Part shown: piece by piece, positions 43,889-55,300 of the stretch | Position numbering within the stretch: position 1 is the stretch's first letter | Layout: every line of letters starts with the position of its first letter | NCBI GenBank assembly: GCA_933207985.1 | Contig: OW240920.1 | Coordinates: 149,575,826 to 149,639,825 of the forward strand | Reading direction: 5' to 3' | DNA from: Pelobates cultripes | Lineage: Eukaryota; Chordata; Amphibia; Anura; Pelobatidae | Length of the DNA stretch: 64,000 nt | Made by a program: the position numbers and the translations under genes | The notes under the pieces: model-generated | What the model was told of the DNA's origin: nothing | Seen by the model: only the letters and a program-made list of their open reading frames with translations | Database searches by the model: none

Positions 43889-44540
43889 TGTGGCAGAAGC
43901 AGCCACAAGAGACTTTTGCATTGATTATTGCCTGTATTTGAACTGTATGTTATTTGAGCATAGTGGATTTTATTAGACTGGTTCTGGCCCTTTAAATGCT
44001 CTGACAAAGGATCTGCAGTTTTGCTGTGCACTTCGGATGCAGAGTGTGAAGAAAAACCCTGTTTTATGGACTTAGTTTGACTGTTTTATTCCCCTCCCTC
44101 CTAGAACACCAGTTTAAAAACCCTTAATAACTGTCATATTTCCAAACGCTGTTAACTGTCAGTTTGTTTTCCTCTGAGGAGGAGTTGTTTTGCTGCGTGA
44201 GTGCTGTTGCTTTGTGTGCTCATTAAAACAGACCTGCTTGACCCTTTCTTGAAGCCTTGGCTCATGCTTGGGGGATGGGATAAGTCTGCAGTGCTGATGG
44301 TGTCGGTTGGAGTGCTTGAAGTCCTCGGCAAGCACTAGGAGCATCGATTGACGGAGGTACTCGGTCAGAGTGCCAGCGGGTCCGTCACAATTGGTGGCAG
44401 CGACGGGATTCAAACCTCACAGCAGACCATTGTTCGGCAGTTACAGCCATTTGGGAAATTTGCTATTTCGTATGGAACCGAAAGGAAAGGGTATGTGAAT
44501 ATACCCGAACGGATAGTGAACGGGGACAGACTATACCAAC

Positions 44541-46150
44541 TTGAAACGGGCCACGCTAAAAGAACTATTGGAAGCAAGGGGAATTATTGCCAGCAATAAA
44601 ACCAAAGCTACCCTTATTGCTGAACTCATGGAGGGAGACCGGGCAGCTGCTGCAGCACCTCTTATGGACAGCACACAGAATGAGTTTGGAAGAGAACTCC
44701 AAAGCAGACTGGCCTTTTTCCCAGGTACGCCTCCCACAGAAACCTTGGAAAGGATTATGGCAGATGTCCACGAATACATAATGGAAAAGCAGCGGGCAGA
44801 CCGGAGGTCCAGAGCGGGGTCCCTAATCACACCACACATAGTACCGGGGAAGCCTAAAATCCCGTACCATGCTTTTAAAAACTATGTGGAGACCGAAGAC
44901 ATCGATGGCTACTTGCATGACTTTGAGAGGTTATGCCAATTACATGAGATCAACGCTGCCGACCAGGTACCCCTGTTGGTGGGTAAGCTAGTGGGCCGGG
45001 CAGCAGAAGCCTACCGCACCATGCCAGACGAGGATAGAAGAGACTACCAGAAAGTAAAGCAGGCGATCCTGGACAGGTATGCAATTACCCCGGAGGCATA
45101 CCGGCAGCGGTTCCGAGAAAGCCGAAAGACTGAGAAAGATACTCACATGGAGTGGGCACACCACTTAACTAGGGCAGTTGGGTGCAAGCCGCACAAGCAA
45201 CCACAGTGGAGGACATGCTACAATTACTGCTACTGGAGCAATTTTTCCAGGGGTTAACCCCGGATTTACAAAACTGGCTGAGGGATCAGAAACCGCGCAT
45301 CTTAACTGACGCCGCCAGGTGGGCAGACGAGTACCAAGATGCCAGGAGGGCACAGCGAGCACAGGCACGGTCCATCTTGGGAGCTGCTAACCCACCTCCC
45401 ACCATTAACCCCACCCCAGCACTGCGTCCGGGTGGTGGGAACTACCAAACCCCTCCACGGTACAACAATGCCCGATCTTTCATCAGGTGCCACACGTGTA
45501 ACCAGCAGGGCCACATGCAGAGAGACTTTCCCAAAAACAGAAACCGCTCCATGTGGAATACTCCAACTAATTCCCCTGCAAACCGGGCAGCAGTACGCTG
45601 CTACCAGAGTGAGCCTCGACAACCTTTCTTCGGGACCCGGTCTAATGAAGAATCTTTGAGCACCCTCCACGAGGTTAACCCAGTACAAGCAGCTGCAGAC
45701 AACCGACAGGGACACCGCCAAGGGGTACACGTAGAGGGAAAACGCCTTCAGGGTCTGCGCGATTCTGGGGCCACCATAACCCTGGTTCGCAATCACCTAG
45801 TCCCCAAGCACCAGCTCACTGGAGAATATGTGGCAGTCCGGGTGGCAGGGGGAGCGATTTACAAAATTCCCACTGCTAATGTACATTTGGATTGGGGAGC
45901 GGGGTCGGGGAATGTGGAAGTGGGCTTCATGCAGGACTTACCAGCTGATGTCATCCTGGGTAACGACTTGGGGGAGCTGACCTCCGCTTTTGTTTCTCAG
46001 CACCCCGCGCAGGAAGCGCTACCCGTGATAACACGGCAGCAGGCCCGCACCACCGCATCTTCTGAACACTCTGAGGCTCCGGTAAGTAACAGTACTGACC
46101 CACCTTTCGTCCCCTGGGCTCCCCCCTTAGAATTTGGTACTGAAGTAGTC
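44541..46150 (+). pseudogene. Gag and protease of the Gmr1-like element, one frameshift
   Basis: Gag opens at 44541 (MKRATLKELLEARGIIASNK) and runs to about 45180, with DIDGYLHDFERLCQLHEI and YAITPEAYRQRFRESRK. It then shifts frame (45180-45190) to EDMLQLLLLEQFFQGLTPDL. The zinc knuckle CHTCNQQGHMQRDF has lost its last cysteine. The retropepsin motif is GLRDSGATITLV (about 45750), followed by AVRVAGGAIYKIP and PADVILGNDLG. It is homologous to the minus-strand element at 24.4-26.0 kb. Confidence 0.85.
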
Positions 46151-47509
46151 ACCGACCCGTCCCTGCAGGTATACCGGGATAGGGCTACACAGAATCAGGC
46201 AGGGTTAGAGGGGGAAAGATACGCTTGGGAGAAAGGATTATTACATAGATATGCTGAGAAGGTAGTAGCAGGATTTGTACCCATGACCCTCACACAATTA
46301 GTCGTGCCCCGAAAGTACAGGCAAGAATTACTACGTATTGCCCATGACATTCCTTTATCAGGACATCTAGGCGTCAGTAGGACGAAGCATCGTTTGACCC
46401 AAAACTTCTTTTGGCCAGGGGTCTCCAAAGATATTCAGCAGTATTGCCAAACTTGTGACACATGCCAGAGAGTAGGGAAGAGAGGGGACCGGTACAAGGC
46501 AAAAATGCACTCCCTACCCATAATAGATGAACCCTTCAGTAGAGTGGCAGTAGATATAATCGGACCCCTAGCAAAACCCAGCCCGTCAAGGAAGAAGTAT
46601 ATACTAACCGTAGTAGACTATGCCACCCGGTACCCAGAGGCCGTAGCCCTAACTAATATCCATGCGGAGACTATAGTAGATGCCCTAATCCGGATATTCT
46701 CCAGAATGGGGTTCCCCAAAGAGATTATCTCAGATCGGGGTACCCAATTCACAGCCGAAGTCACTCATCAGTTATGGAGAACATGTGGGGTGAAACCTAT
46801 TGTAAACTCAGCGTATAACCCCCAGTCCAATGGGCTCTGTGAACGGTTCAACGGAACCTTAAAGCAAATGCTCCGTACCTTCATGGATACCCAGAAGGAC
46901 TGGGAAAGGTTTCTTCCCCATCTGCTCTTCGCGTACCGAGAGGTACCCCAGGAGTCCACGGGGTTCTCGCCATTCGAATTACTATTCGGAAGGAGAGTGC
47001 AGAGTCCCTTAGACCTCATTAGGGAACACTAGGAGGGAACAGTCACCAGTAACGGTACCCCTATCGTCCCATATGTACTAGAGTTCAGGGAACGCTTGGA
47101 GACCCTAATCCAGACGGTACGGTCTAATCTCCAGGCTGCCCAGCAACGACAGCGCAGATGGTTCGATAGGGGAGCCAGAGACCGCAGTTTTCAAATAGGA
47201 CAAAAGGTGTTAATCTTGAAGCCAGTCCAAAATGACAAACTGCAGGCCTCCTGGCAGGGCCCTTATAAGGTGGTGGAACAGGTATGTGACACCACCTATA
47301 TAATTGCCCCATGTACAGGAGCAGGCGGTAGACGCATGCTCCACGTTAACATGCTGAAACCCTATCACGAGCGGACCGAAGAAGTAACTGCCATATGTGC
47401 CTCGACCGCAGAGTACCCGGATAATCTACCCCTACCAGACCTATTAGCCCAAGGGGGGGGCCAACACCGAATTAGGGGAAGTACAGCTAGGAGACAGGCT
47501 GAGCACTAG
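46151..47509 (+). pseudogene. Integrase of the Gmr1-like element, one in-frame stop
   Basis: The zinc domain (HDIPLSGHLGVSRTKHRL, CQTCDTCQ) is followed by the catalytic core with [16 protein letters not shown] and [13 protein letters not shown] (D, D, E present). After [15 protein letters not shown] a TAG stop sits at 47030-47032. The C-terminal domain continues in the same frame (47096-47509: QKVLILKPVQNDKLQASWQG, GPYKVVEQV). A G run at about 47451-47459 then separates this frame from that of RT, so an indel there is likely. Confidence 0.85.
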
Positions 47510-48963
47510 AGAGCGAGCTCAAATACTAGAGCTGATCCGGGAAAAAGGGGATACATTCTCCAACCAGCCCGGCTATACCCCGCTGGCTACCCACAGGCTA
47601 GAAACCCCAGGGCAACACCATCTTCGACAAACCCCCTACCGCATACCCGAATCCGTAAAAGATCATATGCGGAAGGAGATTGACGAAATGTTACAACTAG
47701 GAGTGATAGAACACTCAGATAGCCCATGGGCCTCTCCGGTAGTGCTGGTACCGAAGCGGGACGGAACCACCCGCTTCTGCGTCGACTACCGGAAACTTAA
47801 TGATAAAACAATTTCAGATGCCTATCCCATGCCCCGAATCGATGAGCTCTTAGATAAAATGGCCAGGGGCCAGTACCTCACCACAATAGACTTGTGCAAA
47901 GGGTACTGGTAGATCCCACTAGCCGAGGATGCCATCCCAAAGTCCGCATTCGTCACCCCGTTTGGGCTACACCAATTCAAGGTGATGCCATTCGGGATGA
48001 AGAATGCGCCGGCTACGTTTCAGCGGATGGTGGACCAGTTACTGGACGGATCCCAGGAGTATGCTTGCGCCTATTTAGATGACATAGCAATATTTAGCAA
48101 CTCCTGGGACGAGCACTTGACCCATATAGGAGCCATCCTCGACCGCATCAGGGAGGCAGGTCTCACGTTAAAACCCAGCAAGTGCCACGTAGGGATGGCC
48201 GAAGTGCAGTACTTAGGCCACAGGGTGGGCAGTGGGCAGCAAAAGCCAGAACCCGCTAAGATAGAGGCCATAGCTAAGTGGCCAACCCCTCGCACGAAAA
48301 CTCAGGTTTTAGCTTTTCTAGGGACCGCCGGGTATTACCGTAAATTTGTACCTAATTATAGTGCCCAAGCCAAGCCCCTTACTGACCTCACCAAAAAGAA
48401 CTTACCCAAAGTAGTGACCTGGAGCCCAGAGTGTGAGAAGGCATTCCAAGAACTGAAAACTGCCCTAATTCATGCCCCTGTACTGGCTGCTCCCGATCCA
48501 ACTAAACGCTTTCTCGTTCATACAGACGCTTCTATGTTTGGATTGGGAGCAGTGCTGAGCCAAGTTGGGGCCGATGGCGGCGAGCATCCAGTCGCTTACT
48601 TAAGTCGGAAACTATGACCCAGGGAAGTAAGCTATGCCGCCATCGAAAAGGAATGCCTGGCGGTGGTGTGGGCCCTCAAGAAACTCCAGCCCTACTTATA
48701 TGGACAACAATTTGCCTTGCTCACAGATCACAACCCGTTGGTGTGGCTAAACCGGGTGTCAGGGGACAACGCTAGACTACTGAGATGGAGCTTGGCACTA
48801 CAACCATTTGATTTCACCATCCAGTATCGCCCAGGGAAACAAAATGGTAACGCCGACGGGTTGTCCAGACAGACAGAACTCGAGAAATTATCTGTGAGCA
48901 CTCTCCCGGACATCCCCAAGCCGATCCGTTGGGATCAGACTGTGTATGCCGGCTTGGTTCTGG
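47510..48963 (+). pseudogene. Reverse transcriptase-RNase H of the Gmr1-like element, two in-frame stops
   Basis: RT motifs in order: WASPVVLVPKRDGTTRFCVD, DAYPMPRIDELLDKM, YLTTIDLCKGYW followed by TAG (47910-47912, where CAG is usual), FGLHQFKVMPFGMKNAPATF and the catalytic YLDDIAIFS. RNase H has VHTDASMFGLGAVLSQ, a TGA (48615-48617, where CGA is expected), EKECLAVVWALKKLQPYLYG and TDHNPLVWL. The frame ends just before the 3' LTR, so nothing follows RNase H; this confirms that integrase is not in the usual 3' position. Confidence 0.9.
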
Positions 48964-48971
48964 GGGAGCAT

Positions 48972-50870
48972 TGTGGCAGAAGCAGCCACAAGAGACTTTT
49001 GCATTGATTATTGCCTGTATTTGAACTGTATGTTATTTGAGCATAGTGGATTTTATTAGACTGGTTCTGGCCCTTTAAATGCTCTGACAAAGGATCTGCA
49101 GTTTTGCTATGCACTTCGGATGCAGAGTGTGAAGAAAAACACTGTTTTATGGACTTAGTTTGACTGTTTTATTCCCCTCCCTCCTAGAACACCAGTTTAA
49201 AAACCCTTAATACCTGTCATATTTCCAAACGCTGTCTGTCTTTAACCCCTTAAGGACAGAGCCAAATGTACACATTGTTAACAAAACAAAACGTAAACAA
49301 AACCTGGAATTTGCGCTACATGTCTGTCCAACCGTAATTCACCTCTTTCATAGTAAATGCACCCACCCTTATTATATATCATTTTATTCAGGGAAAACAG
49401 GGCTTTCATTTAATATCAAATATTTAGCTATGAAACATAATTTAATATGAAAAAAATGGGAGAGAATACGATTTTTTTTTATTTTTTTAGTTCTACATGA
49501 CATTTTAACGGTCAATGTCATAATACTGTTTGCTTTTACTGCAATAAAATACACATATTTGTATTCAGTAAAGTCTCACGTGTAAGACAGTACCCCCTAT
49601 GTACAGGTTTTATGGCGTTTTGGGAAGTTGCAGGGTCAAATATAGCACGTTACATTTGAAATTGAAATTCGCCAGATTGGTTACGTTGCCTTTGGGACTT
49701 TATAGTAGCCCAGGAATGAAATTTACACCCATAATGGCATACCATTTGCAATAGTAGACAACCCAAGGTATTGCAAATGGGGTATGTCCAGTCTTTTTAG
49801 TAGCCATTTGGTCACAAACACTGGCCAAAGTTAGCGTTAGTATTTGTTTGTGTGTGAAAATGCAAAAAATGCCAATTTTGGCCAGTGTTTGTGACTAAGT
49901 GGCTACTAAAAAAGACTGGACATACCCTGTTTGCAATACCTTGGGTTGTCTACTATTGCAAATGGTATGCCATCATAAGGGTAATTTTCATTCTTGGGCT
50001 ACCATAGGGTCTCAAAGGCACCGTAACCAATGTGGCGTATTTTAATGTGAAAAAAAATCAAACGCAAGCCTTATATTTGACGCTGTAACTTTTGAAAACA
50101 CCATAAAACCTGTACATGAGGGGTACTGTTGTACTCGGGAGACTTTGCTGAACACAAATATTTGTGTTTCAAAACAGCAAAAAGTATCACAGCAATAATA
50201 TTGTCCGTGTAAGTGCTGTTTGTGCATGAAAAATGCAAAAAACTTCACTTTTACTGGCGATATCATCGTTGTAATACATTTTACTGTTTTGAAACACTAA
50301 TATTTGTGTTCAGCGAAGTCTCTCGAGTAGAACAGTACCCCCCATGTACAGGTTTTATGGTGTCTTGGAAAGTTATAGGGTTAAATATAGTGCTAGCAAA
50401 TTAAATTCCCTTTACTTTCGGCATGGGTTGTCAGGCAGGTCCCGCTAATTGTAATTAAGATACCTAATTATGTAAAAATATTACATAAATATATATGCAG
50501 AATTAATATATGTATATATATACGTATGTGTATATATATATGTATATATCTATATAATTTTTAAAAAATATTTTTATTTATATATAGGTATATATATAGT
50601 GATATATACGTATATATTTATGTATATAGATATATATATTATTTCGTTCTACGTGTATTTTGATATATATATATATATATATTAATTTCACAATACAGTT
50701 AGAACGAAATAACAAACATCTATATATTTTTTTAATTATTTATTTTTAATTATTTTTTTAATTTTATTTTTTAACGTATTTACATTTTTATTTTTTTTAT
50801 ATTATATATAAATATAACAATAATTATATATATATATATATTTAATCAGTATCAGTCTACGTGTAATTTG

Positions 50871-50901
<31 letters not shown>

Positions 50902-51564
50902 TATATATATATATTAATAGTAAAATACACCTAGACGGTGTACGTGTGTGTATGTATATGTGTGTATATATATATATATATACTTAGATCATATATATAT
51001 ATATAATATATATATGATCTAAGTATATATTATTTTCTTTTTTACACTATTTATTTTATTCATTTTTATTTTCAGCCAGCAGGGGGACCACCTGTCATTA
51101 CTGGCAGCCCCCTTGCTGGCAATGCTGCAGCCAGCTACCCCCGGCCATGTGATTGTGGGGTCTTCGCAAGGACCCCACTCTCACATGGCCGGGGGGCTTC
51201 CAGGAGGACGGAGGTGCCGCGGTGGGCTCCCTGGGAGTCCCCCGAACCGCGATCGCCGGCGACCGGGTAAGTAGGAAAAGACCGGAGGGCGTACTATTAC
51301 GCCCGGCGGCGTTTAGAGCCACTTAGAATAGGGCGTAATAGTTTGTTTTGTTTTCCTCTGAGGAGGAGTTGTTTTGCTGCGTGAGTGCTGTTGCTTTGGT
51401 GCTCATTAAAACAGACCTGCTTGACCCTTTCTTGAAGCCTTGGCTCATGCTTGGGGGATGGGATAAGTCTGCAGTGCTGATGGTGTCGGTTGGAGTGCTT
51501 GAAGTCCTCGGCAAGCACTAGGAGCATCGATTGGCGGAGGTACTCGGTCGGAGTGCCAGCGGGT
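48972..51564 (+). repeat. 3' LTR, split
   Basis: The parts 48972-49245 and about 51341-51564 match the 5' LTR. The break lies in TTTAACTGTCAGTTTG: TTTAA is kept on the left, and CTGTCA is missing on the right. Confidence 0.85.
49246..51340. mobile_element. 2.1-kb insertion in the 3' LTR, with a long hairpin and AT-rich tract, family unknown
   Basis: It begins CCCCTTAAGGACAGAGCC directly after TTAA. It contains an inverted repeat of about 110-bp arms (about 49727-49842 and 49862-49976; CAATAGTAGACAACCCAAGG and its complement). AATATTTGTGTTCAG-type blocks are repeated at 49556-49625, 50100-50165 (inverted) and 50295-50360. A TA-rich stretch covers 50470-51040, and a GCCATGTGA/TCACATGGC hairpin lies at 51143-51191. 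No coding frame. TTAA suggests a piggyBac-like mechanism, but no right-hand TTAA remains. Confidence 0.6.
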
Positions 51565-51745
51565 ACACCACACTCCAGCCCTCAGTGCCTCTCTACCAGA
51601 CCTCGCTGACACCCCACACTCCTGCCCTCAGTGCCTCTCTACCAGACCTCCCTGGTACACCACACACCAGCCCTCAGTGCCTCTATACCAGACCTCCCTG
51701 GTACACCACACTCCAGCTCTCAGTGCCCCTATGCCAGCCCTCAGT
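51565..51745. repeat. Remnant of the 46-bp minisatellite beyond the gypsy element
   Basis: Four units of the CTCTACCAGACCTC type occur before unique sequence resumes. 51746-52084 shows nothing recognisable apart from A/T-rich stretches. Confidence 0.9.
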
Positions 51746-52084
51746 GTCACTTTAATTAGAACTCACTGGCACAACTCATTCCAGCTTAGTACCCTGCACC
51801 AACTGGATACATGTCTAGCGTTTGGACGATAATGTAGACATCTTTGCTGCAGTAGTCTGCACACTGGTGGGAATATTCGTTGTTGCATAAAAGCTTAATA
51901 TCAGATTCACCAAGCTGGAGTTATCGTTAAATTGGGACAATATTTAAAAAAAAATCTTCATTTTGGTTTTTAATTCATGTTTAAATATTCATTAATTAAT
52001 TATCAGTCTGACGTTCAGGTGTTTGAAGGGATAGGTAAATTTTTATTATTTTCTAAATGGGATATTGTAGAAAATGAACAATAT

Positions 52085-52235
52085 CTCTAGATTTTAGGCT
52101 CGCTCCCAGCACAGAGCACGTTCTCGGTGTAAACTCCCGGCACAGAGCACGTTTTCGATGTAAACTCCCGGCACAGAGCACGTTTTTGGTGTAAACTCCC
52201 GGCACAGAGCACGTTTTCGGTGTAAACTCATGGTG
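52085..52235. repeat. Minisatellite, about 31 bp unit, 4-5 copies
   Basis: The unit CTCCCGGCACAGAGCACGTT TTCGGTGTAAA lies between the two convergent genes, close to the FTSJ1 3' end. Confidence 0.9.
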
Positions 52236-52279
52236 CTTACCATTTGGTTTAAAGACAACTGCATTTTGTTTAAAACATC

Positions 52280-52285
52280 TTTATT
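52280..52285 (-). terminator. Polyadenylation signal of FTSJ1
   Basis: AATAAA on the minus strand lies 67 bases after the FTSJ1 stop codon. Confidence 0.6.
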
Positions 52286-52351
52286 TTACAGAAATAAAAC
52301 AATGATAAATATCAGAAAACAAATGTTATTTGTACAATATTAAAAGCCACA

Positions 52352-55300
52352 TCAGGAGACTGGCGCATCCACTTCCTGACTGGCAGTCCCAGGTGGGGTC
52401 TCGTCTGATGGAGCAGAAGGCCTCTCCTTAGATAGCAGGTTGTTTCTCTTTAGGAAGCAGGCCTCCTGGTATGGGGGACAGATGGGGGGCTGTGTGGGGG
52501 GGAGGTAACTGTATTCTTTCCCAGTCTCCAACTGCAAACAATGAGACAAATAAAAAAGTATTTTATAGAACTGCGCTGACACCCAAAACCAAGAGCTTCA
52601 GACACATTAAATGTTATTTCTGAGCAATTTCTTTAAACAGAGCCTTTACACTAGTTCCCAGCATGCAATTCATTTAACGTTACTCTCAAGAGATAGAACA
52701 TGTGCAAGTTACATGCCAGGCGGGCACAGAGTGATACAGACACCAGGAGTTACATGCCAGGCAGGCACAGTGATACAGACACCACCATGAGTTACATGCC
52801 AGGCGGGCACAGAGTGATACAGACACCAGGAGTTACATGCCAGGCAGGCACAAAGATACAGACACCACCATGAGTTACACGCCAGGCGGGCACAGAGTGA
52901 TACAGACACCAGGAGTTACATGCCAGGCAGGCACAGTGATACAGACACCACCATGAGTTACACGCCAGGCGGGCACAGAGTGATACAGACACCAGGAGTT
53001 ACACGCCAGGCAGGCACAGTGATAAAGAAACCACCAGGAGTTACACGCCAGGCAGGCATAGTGATACAGACACCACCATGAGTTACACGCCAGGCGGGCA
53101 CAGAGTGATACAGACACCAGGAGTTACATGCCAGGCAGGCACAGAGTGATACAGACACCAGGAGTTACATGCCAGGCAGGCACAGTGATATAGACACCAC
53201 CATGAGTTACAAGCCAGGCGGGCACAGAGTGATACAGACACCAGTAGTTACATGCCAGGCAGGCACAGTGATACAGACACCACCATGAGTTACACGCCAG
53301 GCGGGCACAGAGTGATACAGACACCAGGAGTTACATGCCAGGCAGGCACAGTGATACAGACACCAGGAGTTACATGCCAGGCAGGCACAGAGTGATACAG
53401 ACACCAGGAGTTACACGCCAGGCGGGCACAGAGTGATACAGACACCAGGAGTTACATGCCAGGCAGGCACAGTGATACAGACACCAGGAGTTACATGCCA
53501 GGCAGGCACAGAGTGATACAGACACCAGGAGTTACACGCCAGGCGGGCACAGAGTGATACAGACACCAGGAGTTATACGCCAGGTGGGCACAGTGATACA
53601 AACACCACCATGAGTTCCACGCCAGGCGGGCACAGTGATACAGACACCACCATGAGTTACATGCCAGGCAGGCACAGAGTGATACAGACACCAGGAGTTA
53701 CACGCCAGGCAGGCACAGAGTGATACAGACCAGGAGTTACACGCCAGGCGGGCACAGAGTGATACAGACACCATGAGTTATACGCCAGGCGGGCACAGTG
53801 ATACAGACACCACCATGAGTTACACGCTAGGCGGGTACAGTGATACAGACACCACCATGAGTTACACGCTAGGCGGGCACAGTGATACATACACAACCAT
53901 GAGTTACACGCTAGACGGGCACAGTGATACAGACACCGTGAGTTATACGTCAGGCGGGCACAGTGATACAGACACCACCATGAGTTACACGCTAGGCGGG
54001 CACAGTGATACAGACACCACCATGAGTTACACGCTAGGCGGGCACAGTGATACACACACCATGAGTTACACGCCAGACGGGCACAGAGTGATACAGACAC
54101 CGTGAGTTATACGCCAGGCGGGAAAAAAATGTTGGTGGGAAGAGCGGGTGATCTGAACATTACATGGAGTTGAGTTACCTGGAGGGGGTATGTTCTGTCT
54201 GAATCATAAGCGCTTAGATCTCCACAGGCCAGAAACGGCACGATCACACGATTAGGGCCTTCCAGCTGGTTAAAATCCACATCTACCAAGAAAACCAGAA
54301 ACAATATAAAGTGGCAAAATCAGCAGAGTCAGGCGGTGCTGCAGGGAGACGGGCGGTGCAGCAGAGCGTACTCACTATAGCAATGGTCCAGCAGGGGGTT
54401 GGACATGTTAGGGACATAGCCTTCCGGAGGACAGTAACCTTGACAGACAACAAAGGATTCTGCAAGAAAAGGCAGAAATGGTCAGACTTATGATTACGGA
54501 GAGAGGGAGACAAAGGTTAGGCTCAGATTACAGAGAGAGAAACACTGGTCAGAAACAATAAATATGACAGATCTCTGTATACTACCCCAGGCCAATACGA
54601 TGATTTACTGCACAGAAGTTGGTAACTGGATTGGTGGACAAACTGTGTTAATATCAGGTGCCTAATGAGTGGGCACTAAAGCTTTCAAGGTGCTATGGAC
54701 ATGATGTTAGCGGTAATATAAGGAGCTGTGTGTCTGGTAGAGAGCGCCATTGTCACCCAGAGTGAGATGTAACCACGCCTGCTGCACACTCACCAATACT
54801 AGAGTTACGGCTGCTTCGGGGTTTAGCGCACGTCACCTCTCGGAAGAAGATTTTCAGCTGTGAATACAAGAGGGTCACATCCTTTCCACGGAAAATCTGT
54901 AAACCCAAATAAGTTTAATAATTATTAACTGAGAGGTTAGTCAGCTGCAGTGCTCCCCCCCACCCCAATCTGGAAACTCACCTTAGCAACAAAGGTACCC
55001 CCACGACACAGCACATGAGTGGTGATGTTTAGGGCCTAGGGAGGAGTAAAATATGAGATCATGTAAGACTTATCCAACTATATGTGGTCACATAGAATAT
55101 AGGAAAACTTACTGCCAACAGGAGCTGAGCCTGGATATACTCATCTATATCGTGCAATCCAGTCACTGTGAGAAAAGCAGAAACCACAAGTCAAATCTCC
55201 CCTCGCCAGTCACAGAATCTCCCCAATCATCGTCGCCAGTCACAGAATCTCCCCATCAATCGTCGCCAGTCACAGAATCTCCCCATCAATCGTCGCCAGT

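Larger units (their letters stand above)
40307..44865 (+). repeat. Tandem duplication: exon 7 end + minisatellite + gypsy LTR + gag start
   Basis: Copy 1 is 40307-42495 and copy 2 is 42496-44865. Both run from the middle of SLC51A-like exon 7, through its stop codon, the 3' minisatellite and a gypsy LTR, into gag. At 42493-42495 gag sequence (AAAATCC) joins exon sequence (GGCCCCCATAGC) at a shared CGT, also present at both parent sites (40304-40306 and 44863-44865). The copies differ in array length and a few bases (e.g. GTAACGGGG against GTACCGGGG). Confidence 0.95.
43889..51564 (+). mobile_element. Ty3/gypsy Gmr1-like retrotransposon, full set of domains, decayed
   Basis: 5' LTR 43889-44389; primer site TGGTGGCAGCGACGGG at 44392-44407 (tRNA-Leu type, two mismatches); then gag, protease, integrase, RT and RNase H to about 48960; 3' LTR from 48972. 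The 3' LTR is split by a foreign insertion (49246-51340) and lacks its last 8 bases, joining the minisatellite at a shared GGT (51562-51564). The domain order (integrase before RT) is that of Gmr1 elements, not of ordinary gypsy. Confidence 0.9.

Noticed and set aside
42860..43924. 354-codon frame of Pro/Thr-rich repeats
   Set aside because: It follows the 46-bp array in all phases, and the duplicated array at 40.6-41.5 kb has different frames.
53657..54105. Cys/Trp-rich frames on both strands
   Set aside because: They are minisatellite translations in FTSJ1 intron 9.
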